A DNA stretch of 17,675 nt from CAZHJA01 sp964532865 (GTDB lineage Bacteria > Patescibacteriota > Microgenomatia > UBA1406 > GWC2-37-13): assembly GCA_964532865.1 (NCBI GenBank), contig CAZHJA010000013.1:1-17675 (forward strand), in the 5' to 3' direction. Positions within the stretch are counted from its first letter, which is position 1. Each line of letters opens with the position of its first letter. The position numbers and the translations under genes are program-made. Under the pieces are notes generated by a model, which did not search any database, was not told the DNA's origin, and saw only the letters and a list, made by a program, of their open reading frames with translations. Positions 6,734 through 13,202 of the stretch are shown here, piece by piece.

Positions 6734-7741
6734 TTATGATTTTTTCAAATATGTTTCAATAAAAGGATCTAGTTCTCCATTAAGAACAGAATCAACATTA
6801 CTTTCTTCATATTTTGTTCTTAAGTCTTTTACAAGCTTGTATGGGTGAAGGACATATGATCGTATCTGCATTCCCCAAGAAGCCATTTTTTCTTTTTTAT
6901 ATTCTCCAATAGTTTTTTCTTTTTCTTCTTGTTGTATTTTCCATAGTTTTGATCTAAGTAACTTTAATGCATTTTCACGATTTTGTCCTTGTTGTCTTTC
7001 TGTTTGACAGGATACAACAATTTTTGTTGGTTTATGAGTAAGTCTTACTGCAGTTGAAACCTTATTGACATTTTGTCCTCCATGCCCTCCGCTTCTATAG
7101 AACTGCCATTCAAGATCTCCCTCTTTTATATCCATTTCTTTTTCTTCTAACATAGGCAAAACCTCAACTAATGCAAATGAAGTCTGCCTTAATTTATCTG
7201 CGTTAAAAGGAGATTGTCTAACCAATCTATGAACTCCCGCTTCTGCTTTTAAATATCCATAAGCATAGTCTCCAGCAACATTTAAATGTATGCTTTTTAT
7301 ACCAGCCTCATCACCAGGAACTTTATCAATTTCTTCAAATTTCCATGCTTTTTTTTCAAAATAACGGACATACATACGAAAAAGCATATTTGCCCAATCC
7401 ATAGCTTCAGTGCCTCCTTGTCCCGCATGAATTGAAAAGATAGCATTTCCTTTATCATATTTTTGAGACAAAAAAAGAAGAATTTCATATTTTTTAATAA
7501 TCTTTTCTGCTTCATTAATATCTTCATCAAACAATATCTGCATCATTTCAATTTCATCAATTTCTTTTTTTAAAGCAGGAATTCTTTTTAGTACTGTTTT
7601 TGCTTTTTTACTATCTTTCCAAAATGAAGAGTCATATGTTTTTTTTTCTAATAGTTGAAGCTCTTTCTTTTTATTTTCGATATTTACCTTTTCTAAAATA
7701 CTTGTTAAGCGATTTCTTAACCTTTCTCTTTTTTCTTCCAT
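6734..7741 (-). CDS. prfB: Peptide chain release factor 2
   Basis: RF2 recognises UAA and UGA stop codons and triggers peptide release on the ribosome. The 335-aa protein shows an N-terminal helical domain (1-95), the HAGQGGTEA stretch (105-113), the stop-codon-reading tripeptide Ser-Pro-Phe (177-179, diagnostic of RF2 rather than RF1) and the catalytic GGQ loop (221-223, in SGGHGGQNVNKV). It is about 30 residues shorter than E. coli RF2 at the N-terminus and reads in one continuous frame, so the autoregulatory programmed frameshift found in many prfB genes is absent. It starts 3 nt after the PilM-like/LytR_C gene stops, with no Shine-Dalgarno sequence, so it depends on that upstream transcript. 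Proximity of prfB to ftsEX is common in other bacteria. Confidence 0.96.
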   Translation of the reverse strand: MEEKRERLRNRLTSILEKVNIENKKKELQLLEKKTYDSSFWKDSKKAKTVLKRIPALKKEIDEIEMMQILFDEDINEAEKIIKKYEILLFLSQKYDKGNAIFSIHAGQGGTEAMDWANMLFRMYVRYFEKKAWKFEEIDKVPGDEAGIKSIHLNVAGDYAYGYLKAEAGVHRLVRQSPFNADKLRQTSFALVEVLPMLEEKEMDIKEGDLEWQFYRSGGHGGQNVNKVSTAVRLTHKPTKIVVSCQTERQQGQNRENALKLLRSKLWKIQQEEKEKTIGEYKKEKMASWGMQIRSYVLHPYKLVKDLRTKYEESNVDSVLNGELDPFIETYLKKS

Positions 7742-7744
7742 ATA

Positions 7745-9199
7745 TTATTTAAAATCGCTTCCAATTATGATGATAACATCAGCAGCTTCATCATCATCAA
7801 TTTCGCCAATTTTAAAACTATCTGTATATTTTTGTAAATCTTCTTTTAAAAGATCCGAAGCTTCTTTTTTGTCTTTTTTTACATTAATTTCAGTTTTTAC
7901 ATAGTCAAAATTATCTGCATTATCAGTTAAAACTTCTTTATATCCATTTTCTTTTAGAAAGTCTTTAACTTCTCCTGCTTTTCCTTTTAGTCCTCCGCCA
8001 TTTAATACTTTAATATTTAGTTCCCCTCGCTTTATAGAAGGAGTAGGAGTTACTGTTGGAGAAGGAGCAGTTGTTGGAGTAACTAAAGCATTGCTAATAA
8101 CTTTTTCTTTCTTAATTATTTTTTGTAAAAAGCTTAAATTAAATTGGCTTTTTGAAATAATTGTAAAGACAAATAATGAAAGAGCAAAGGAAATGGCAAA
8201 AAGAAAAACATACTTTATATTAATTGGAAGTTTAGGAAAGGATATCTTTCTAGATACCAACTTATTCTTAAAAAATGAAAACTTTTTGTTTTCCTTATTA
8301 AAAATATAAGCGCCTAAGCATGTATCAAAGCCTAAAATAGGAAACGCCTTTTTTTTGTCTACAACAAGTTCACTAATATATTCTTTGTAAAAATCTGAGA
8401 TAATCCTTTTTAAAGGATTAGTCCACACTCCTACTGATTTTGTAAACGTGTCTTGTCTAATTTTTTCAGTATCACTGCCGGATAGGATAATTCGATTTGG
8501 TTTATGTTTGTGCTCTTTTTCTATTTCTTTACTTTGTTCTTTTAATCCTTTTTCAATAGTTTTGTCTTTTGTAACTTCATATGTCCATCTTTTTGAAGAA
8601 AGAAGACCCAATGAATCATATAAATATCCATATAATTTTCCTTGTTCGCACGATGCATAAAGAATTAATTCTTTTTTTCCCTTACGAAGTGTTTTTTCAA
8701 ATAGTTTAAAATAGGAAAGAGTATTTGGAAATATTTTTTTAATTGTAAGATCAAGAAGAGATAAAGCAGTATTAAATTTATCAAGCGTTTCTTTTTCAAG
8801 CCCAAAGAAATTTATTGTCTTGTTTTTTTCTCCTTCAAACATAATATAGTCAAAGTAGCTTGTATTTACGTCAATAGGAAGCTTAAGTTTTACCTTATCT
8901 TTAATAAAGCCAAGAATAGCACTTTGAGCAATGTCTTTAGGAAGTTCAGTGCGGAAAAAATGAAATGACTCTTGAGGGAGTATAAGAAACAAATTTTTAT
9001 CTTTGATAGGAGAGGAGGAAATAAGGGTTAAGCCCTCTTTAATTGCCGAAGCTAAAAGATCAGTATTTTTAACAATACCGTTTTCAATTAGATCAATTTC
9101 ATGATGCTTTTCAAAGAATTTAGTTTCATACTGTCCCATCAACCCTTTTTTTAGATAAAGAAGTTTTATACTATTTTTATCAATAAATAAATATATCAC
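7745..9199 (-). CDS. PilM-like actin-fold domain fused through a TM helix to a LytR_C domain
   Basis: This 484-aa protein has three parts. Residues 1-300 resemble PilM, the actin-fold protein of type IV pili: a first strand with IDKNSIKLLYL, the ENGIVKN turn (39-45), LFLILP (70-75) and IILSGSDTEKI (237-247). The DxG phosphate loop and the GG adenosine motif are degenerate, so ATP binding is doubtful. A basic stretch (302-326) precedes one TM helix (about 328-349), then a Thr/Pro linker (374-388). The end (393-484) matches the LytR_C domain: LNIKVLNGGGLKGKAGEV, the TDNADNFDYVKTEI segment and VIIIIGSDFK. Topology should be cytoplasmic N-terminus, extracellular C-terminus. No pilus genes are nearby, so a pilus role is not supported; an envelope scaffold is possible. 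GTG must be the start because an in-frame TAA lies four codons upstream. Confidence 0.78.
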   Translation of the reverse strand: MIYLFIDKNSIKLLYLKKGLMGQYETKFFEKHHEIDLIENGIVKNTDLLASAIKEGLTLISSSPIKDKNLFLILPQESFHFFRTELPKDIAQSAILGFIKDKVKLKLPIDVNTSYFDYIMFEGEKNKTINFFGLEKETLDKFNTALSLLDLTIKKIFPNTLSYFKLFEKTLRKGKKELILYASCEQGKLYGYLYDSLGLLSSKRWTYEVTKDKTIEKGLKEQSKEIEKEHKHKPNRIILSGSDTEKIRQDTFTKSVGVWTNPLKRIISDFYKEYISELVVDKKKAFPILGFDTCLGAYIFNKENKKFSFFKNKLVSRKISFPKLPINIKYVFLFAISFALSLFVFTIISKSQFNLSFLQKIIKKEKVISNALVTPTTAPSPTVTPTPSIKRGELNIKVLNGGGLKGKAGEVKDFLKENGYKEVLTDNADNFDYVKTEINVKKDKKEASDLLKEDLQKYTDSFKIGEIDDDEAADVIIIIGSDFK

Positions 9200-9237
9200 G
9201 ATGCTTAATTATAACTAAAGTTATAGATTAAAAACAA
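9200..9237 (-). promoter_or_regulatory. Candidate sigma-70 promoter of the PilM-like/prfB unit
   Basis: Minus strand: -35-like TTGTTT (9237-9232), an 18-nt spacer, consensus -10 TATAAT (9213-9208), then 8 nt to the GTG at 9199. An in-frame TAA overlaps the hexamer. The leader would be 0-2 nt. This is the best two-box promoter seen in the window. Confidence 0.6.
9210..9225. repeat. 16-bp inverted repeat over the divergent promoter region
   Basis: TATAACT, a 2-bp AA spacer, then AGTTATA form a perfect 7-bp dyad that overlaps the -10 box of the minus-strand promoter. It lies in the 112-bp gap between two divergent operons. It could be an operator or simply a pair of opposed -10-like boxes. In such AT-rich DNA a dyad of this size can arise by chance. 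Confidence 0.3.
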
Positions 9238-9296
9238 TAGATATTAAGACTTGTTGCTTTTTAAATAACTTTAAAAGAGAAGAATGTTTATTCTAA

Positions 9297-9311
9297 TGAT
9301 AGAATATACAT
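9297..9311 (+). promoter_or_regulatory. Extended -10 promoter for leaderless dnaG-rpoD
   Basis: TGATAGAAT (9297-9305) fits an extended -10 (TG, one base, then TAGAAT). Exactly 6 nt later comes the dnaG ATG at 9312, so +1 should fall on the start codon. The TAG at 9300-9302 is in frame, so translation cannot start earlier. No -35 match was found, as is usual for extended -10 promoters. Confidence 0.6.
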
Positions 9312-11084
9312 ATGGAAAGTCAGGTTGAAGAGATAAAAAGCAAAATAGATATTGTTGAATTATTAGGAAGTTATATAAGCTTAAAAAAAGCAGGAAAGAA
9401 TTTTAAAGCTAATTGTCCATTTCATGAAGAGAAGACACCTTCTTTTATTGTTTCTCCAGAACGTCAAATATGGCATTGTTTTGGTTCATGTCATGAGGGA
9501 GGAGATATTATTAAGTTTCTAATGAAGTGGGAAAACATTACATTTCTTGAATCATTAAGAGAATTGGCAAAAAAAGCTGGAGTAAAGCTTAAAACTACAA
9601 ATTTTGAAGATCATTTATGGAAAAAGAAAGAAAAGCTTATGGCAATTAATTCTATGTCAGCGGAGTTTTTTAGACATATCTTAACTAAAACGAAATATGG
9701 AAAAAAAGCATTAGATTATTTAAATTACAGAAAGATTAATAAAAAAACATCTAATACATTTCAATTAGGATATGCACCAAAATCATGGAATTCATTGTTT
9801 TCTTTTTTAAAAACAAAGCATTTTAGCAATGATGAAATCTTAGAAGCAGGACTTGCTATAAAAGGAAAGGCTGGAAATTACTATGATAGATTTAGAGGAA
9901 GAATAATGTTTCCTTTAAAAGACGCAAGAGGCAATATTATTGGATTCTCAGGCAGAGTTCTTGAGAAAAAAGAAACTACAGCAAAATACATAAATACTCC
10001 AGAAACCCCTATTTATCATAAAAGAGAAACATTATTTGGAATTCATTTGGCCAAAGAGGGTATAAGAAAATTAGATCTTGCTATTATTGTTGAAGGAGAG
10101 CTTGATGTTATATTACCTTATCAAAATGGAATAACAAATATTATTGGTATAAAAGGATCAGCAGTAACAAAAGAGCAATTAACTTTAATAAAAAGATATT
10201 CAGATAAAGTAACATTTGCATTAGATGCAGATTCAGCAGGAGAAGAAGCAATTAAGCGCGGGATTGAAGAAGCAGAAAGTTTAGATATTGAAACAACAAT
10301 TGTTGTTTTTGATTATGCAAAAGATCCAGATGAAGCTGTAACAAAAGATAGTGTAAAATTCAAAAAAATATTAGCAAAACCAATTCCAATTTATGATTTT
10401 TTTATCCAAACACTTCAAAAAAAATATCCATCAGATGATGCATTTAGTAAAAAAAAGATAATTGAAGAAATAATTCCGTATATTGCCCGTATTCAAAATC
10501 CTATTGTTAAATCATATTATGTTAAAAAAGTAGCAAAATTATTTGATATTGATAAGACAAGTATTGAACAGCTGATGTTTAGGGAAATAAGACAAAAAAG
10601 GCTCAAAAGTAAATTTTCATTTAAAAAAAAGCAGGAAAAAACTGTAAATAGGGAAATAAGCATACAGAAACATATACTAAGTCTTCTTTTTCAAGATCAA
10701 GTTTCAACAGAAACAGCAAACAAAATATTTGTAATTTTAGAAAAGCATGATTTTTCTATTGTTTCGTACAAAAAACTTTATGAAATATTCAAAAATTATA
10801 GAAAAGATAATCCTGAGATATTTGATACTAATGAATTTGTTAATAAGATACCAAATGAGTTAAAATCAATGTTTAATGAGCTTTATTTATATGCTTCATC
10901 AGGTGAACTTAAAAGCACGAGAGATGATATCGAAAAATTAACATATGAAATTAAGCGTTTTTCTTTAAAAAGAATTATTAAAGAAATATTACTGAAAAAA
11001 GACTTATCTAAGGAATACAAGGATAAATTAAAGGAAAAAAGCAATGAATTAAGAAAGGTGGAAAAAAAGATAGTTTCATTATAG
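9312..11084 (+). CDS. dnaG: DNA primase DnaG
   Basis: DnaG makes RNA primers at the replication fork. The 590-aa length is normal. Domains: a CHC2-type zinc-binding domain (about 1-95) with CPFHEEKTPSF (Cys35, His38) and WHCFGSCHEGGD (Cys56, Cys60); an RNA-polymerase domain with DRFRGRIMFPL (192-202) and GFSGR (211-215); a TOPRIM core with VEGELD (Glu261) and ALDADSAG (Asp305, Asp307), then AKDPDEAV; and a helical C-terminal region (about 360-590) that normally contacts the replicative helicase. Two differences from textbook sequences are the CX3C spacing of the second zinc pair and DAD in place of DGD; both look like lineage variants rather than damage. It leads the dnaG-rpoD operon with an 18-nt gap. 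The start is fixed by an in-frame TAG four codons upstream. Confidence 0.96.
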   Translation: MESQVEEIKSKIDIVELLGSYISLKKAGKNFKANCPFHEEKTPSFIVSPERQIWHCFGSCHEGGDIIKFLMKWENITFLESLRELAKKAGVKLKTTNFEDHLWKKKEKLMAINSMSAEFFRHILTKTKYGKKALDYLNYRKINKKTSNTFQLGYAPKSWNSLFSFLKTKHFSNDEILEAGLAIKGKAGNYYDRFRGRIMFPLKDARGNIIGFSGRVLEKKETTAKYINTPETPIYHKRETLFGIHLAKEGIRKLDLAIIVEGELDVILPYQNGITNIIGIKGSAVTKEQLTLIKRYSDKVTFALDADSAGEEAIKRGIEEAESLDIETTIVVFDYAKDPDEAVTKDSVKFKKILAKPIPIYDFFIQTLQKKYPSDDAFSKKKIIEEIIPYIARIQNPIVKSYYVKKVAKLFDIDKTSIEQLMFREIRQKRLKSKFSFKKKQEKTVNREISIQKHILSLLFQDQVSTETANKIFVILEKHDFSIVSYKKLYEIFKNYRKDNPEIFDTNEFVNKIPNELKSMFNELYLYASSGELKSTRDDIEKLTYEIKRFSLKRIIKEILLKKDLSKEYKDKLKEKSNELRKVEKKIVSL

Positions 11085-11102
11085 AATTGGACCTATTAAG
11101 AT

Positions 11103-12194
11103 ATGAAAAGATTAAAATTCCCTAAAACACTAAAAGATCTTCTAAGACAGGGGAAAGAAGATGGCTTTTTAATACAAGATGATATTTTTCTTGTATATTC
11201 TAAACCTGAAAAGTATATTTATGAGATTGATATGTTTTTTGACGAAGCTTTAAAAGAAAGTATAGATATTTATGAAACAGTGTCAACAAGAGAGGAAAGT
11301 GATGCTAGAAAATCAACGCAAGAAATTCAAAAAGAACTTGAGCAGTTAGTTGTACTGAAACATGGTGAATCTCTTGATCCAATAAAAATGTATTTAAAAG
11401 AAATTGGTAAAACTCCTCTTTTAACATTTGATCAGGAAGTATCACTTGCTAAAAGATATGAAAAAAATGATTTAGAAGCAAAAGACTTATTAACAAGATC
11501 TAATTTAAGATTAGTTGTTTCTATTGCTAAAAAATATCTTGGAAGAAGGCTTAAATTTTTGGATCTTATACAAGAGGGAAATAAAGGATTAATACGAGGA
11601 GTGGAAAAATATGATTGGAGAAGAGGATATAAATTTTCTACTTATGCTACATGGTGGATACGCCAAGCTATTACAAGAGCAATCGCAGATCAGTCAAGAA
11701 CAATAAGAATACCAGTTCATATGGTTGATCACATTAACAGATATTATAAAATACAAAGAAGATTAACTCAGAAACTTGGAAGAGAAGTAACAGATAAAGA
11801 AATTGCCAAAGAAATGGAGATGAGTATTAAAGATATTGAAAACTTAAAGAAAATCTCAAGACAGCCTAAGTCATTATCTACTCCAGTTGGTGACGATAAA
11901 GAAGCAACGCTAGAGCAATTTGTTGCAGATTTAAGTAAGCCTACACTATATGATACAGTTTCAAGAGAGCTTTTAAAAGATGCTTTAAGTAAAGTATTAA
12001 GTACTCTTTCACCTCGTGAAAAAAAGGTATTAGTTATGCGTTTTGGACTTGAGGATGGAAAATCAAAAACTCTGGAGGAAGTTGGAAAAGAATTTAAAGT
12101 TACAAGAGAGAGGATTCGCCAAATAGAAGCAAAAGCAATAAGAAAGCTTAAACATCCTACGCGTGCAAGAAAACTTCGTGATTTTTTAGAATAA
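11103..12194 (+). CDS. rpoD: Primary sigma factor RpoD (sigma-70 family, group 1)
   Basis: This is the housekeeping sigma subunit, which directs RNA polymerase to promoters. All main regions are visible in 363 aa. A short region 1.1 (about 8-58, LLRQGKEDGFLIQDDI, with EIDMFFDEAL) precedes region 1.2 (91-120, DPIKMYLKEIGKTPLLT). Region 2 (about 125-200) carries the core-binding segment LDLIQEGNKGLIRGVEKY and the -10-melting segment GYKFSTYATWWIRQAITRAI. Region 3 (about 204-285) and region 4 (about 293-355) follow, with the -35-binding helix-turn-helix at TLEEVGKEFKVTRERIRQIE. Region 1.1 and the near-perfect region 2 identify a group 1 factor. The non-conserved insert between 1.2 and 2 is absent, which makes it short. 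It follows dnaG by 18 nt with no Shine-Dalgarno sequence. The intact region 2.4 agrees with the TATAAT-like boxes in this window. Confidence 0.95.
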   Translation: MKRLKFPKTLKDLLRQGKEDGFLIQDDIFLVYSKPEKYIYEIDMFFDEALKESIDIYETVSTREESDARKSTQEIQKELEQLVVLKHGESLDPIKMYLKEIGKTPLLTFDQEVSLAKRYEKNDLEAKDLLTRSNLRLVVSIAKKYLGRRLKFLDLIQEGNKGLIRGVEKYDWRRGYKFSTYATWWIRQAITRAIADQSRTIRIPVHMVDHINRYYKIQRRLTQKLGREVTDKEIAKEMEMSIKDIENLKKISRQPKSLSTPVGDDKEATLEQFVADLSKPTLYDTVSRELLKDALSKVLSTLSPREKKVLVMRFGLEDGKSKTLEEVGKEFKVTRERIRQIEAKAIRKLKHPTRARKLRDFLE

Positions 12195-12273
12195 TTATAT
12201 AGCTCACTTTTCTTTTAATAAATTTTTAATAATGTTTTTGTATTGTAGTCTATATGACATATTTATAAAAATT

Positions 12274-12492
12274 ATGAAAGGCAATTTTTTTTATGAAAGA
12301 TTAGGCGAAAAAGTAATAAATCAAAGAAAAAAAAGAAGACTTTCTCAAGAAGAGCTTTCACTTATATGCGACGTAGATAGAACATATATTGCACGTATTG
12401 AAGAAGGTAAGGCAAATCCAACAATAAAAGTAATTGGCAAAATATCAAAAGGCCTTAAACTTAGGATAAGTAATCTTTTAAAAGGAGTATAA
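12274..12492 (+). CDS. Small XRE-family helix-turn-helix regulator
   Basis: This 72-aa protein is almost entirely one HTH_3 domain: FYERLGEKVINQRKKRRLSQ, then EELSLICDVDRTYIARIEEGKANPT, with the recognition helix at about 34-45 (VDRTYIARIEEG), then ISKGLKLRISNLL. Such proteins bind DNA as dimers and are often self-repressing or repress a neighbour. I chose the ATG at 12274. An in-frame ATG at 12232 would add 14 residues (MFLYCSLYDIFIKI) with no family match. No toxin gene lies next to it, so a toxin-antitoxin role is not supported. The CPBP protease gene follows by 44 nt on the same strand and is a possible target. No promoter or ribosome-binding site could be fixed. Confidence 0.8.
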   Translation: MKGNFFYERLGEKVINQRKKRRLSQEELSLICDVDRTYIARIEEGKANPTIKVIGKISKGLKLRISNLLKGV

Positions 12493-12536
12493 ATATTGTT
12501 GAATTATTTATAAAAACAGAGTACATTATATTTATA

Positions 12537-13202
12537 ATGAAGGGAATTAAACAAAAAGTTTCTCCTTTACAAAAGGCTCTAAATCTTTGGGCAATTATTC
12601 TTATTGTATGGAGTATATATCGACATACACTTGCACTTCCAGAATGGTTTGATGAATTTATTGCAAAACCACTTGTTTTTGTATTCCCAGTTTTTTATTA
12701 CATAAAGGTAATAGAAAAAAAGGATTTTTTGGAAGATATTTACTTTAAAGCAAAATTATTTTCTTCAGACTTGGTTTTTGGATGTATAACTGGGACAACA
12801 TTTTTTTTAACTGCGGTATTTGCAACTTTTGTAAAAACTGGAAATTTAAATATAATTATTAAATCAACAAGTGCACAGCCTTTTTATTATGTTGTAATCC
12901 TTGCTTTTGCAACAGCCATATCTGAAGAAATACTTTCACGTGGCTTTATTTTAAAAAGACTGTATGAAGAATCAGGAAATATTTTAAGCGCTTCTTTTTT
13001 TGCAAGTATTTTATTTTTCTTCCTTCATGTCCCAATATTATTTACAAACTCAAGCCTTACAGGAAATATGCTTCTTCTTTTTATGGCAACAGATTTAATA
13101 TTAAGTCTTATCAATTCATTTTTGTTCTTGCAGAGAAAAAGTTTAACTTTACCAATTTTTATTCACGCTTTCTATAATATTACAATTATTTCTTTTGTTT
13201 AA
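12537..13202 (+). CDS. CPBP-family intramembrane metalloprotease (CAAX/Abi type)
   Basis: This 221-aa integral membrane protein has about six hydrophobic segments (about 14-30, 44-57, 78-100, 116-129, 150-168, 177-197, plus a short C-terminal one). The three active-site motifs are present: EEILSRG (Glu130, Glu131, Arg135), FFFLH (His164) and HAFYN (His210, Asn214). Family members cleave proteins within the membrane. Eukaryotic relatives process CAAX peptides, while bacterial ones act in signalling, peptide maturation or self-immunity. Substrate is unknown here, and no bacteriocin gene was seen nearby. It follows the XRE regulator by 44 nt. Its TAA stop overlaps the stop of the convergent glycosyltransferase within TTAA (13199-13202). 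Confidence 0.88.
   Translation: MKGIKQKVSPLQKALNLWAIILIVWSIYRHTLALPEWFDEFIAKPLVFVFPVFYYIKVIEKKDFLEDIYFKAKLFSSDLVFGCITGTTFFLTAVFATFVKTGNLNIIIKSTSAQPFYYVVILAFATAISEEILSRGFILKRLYEESGNILSASFFASILFFFLHVPILFTNSSLTGNMLLLFMATDLILSLINSFLFLQRKSLTLPIFIHAFYNITIISFV

Noticed and set aside
7297..7530. Alternative minus-strand frame of 77 codons inside prfB
   Set aside because: Shadow frame of prfB; Lys/Phe/Cys-rich with no domain, while the prfB frame carries all RF2 motifs.
8091..8660. Two plus-strand open frames (72 and 70 codons) inside the PilM-like/LytR_C gene
   Set aside because: Antisense to TM and PilM-like coding sequence with no independent support.
7745..9199. Type IV pilus gene cluster, suggested by the PilM-like domain
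   Set aside because: No PilN, PilO, PilB, PilT, PilC, pilin or prepilin peptidase gene is present, and the C-terminal LytR_C domain is foreign to pilus systems.
12195..12273. Intrinsic terminator after rpoD
   Set aside because: The gap is AT-rich with T runs but has no GC-containing stem; no stable hairpin could be drawn.
12232..12273. Upstream ATG as start of the XRE regulator
   Set aside because: The extra 14 residues do not match the HTH family and look like translated intergenic sequence; the ATG at 12274 gives a normal-length domain.
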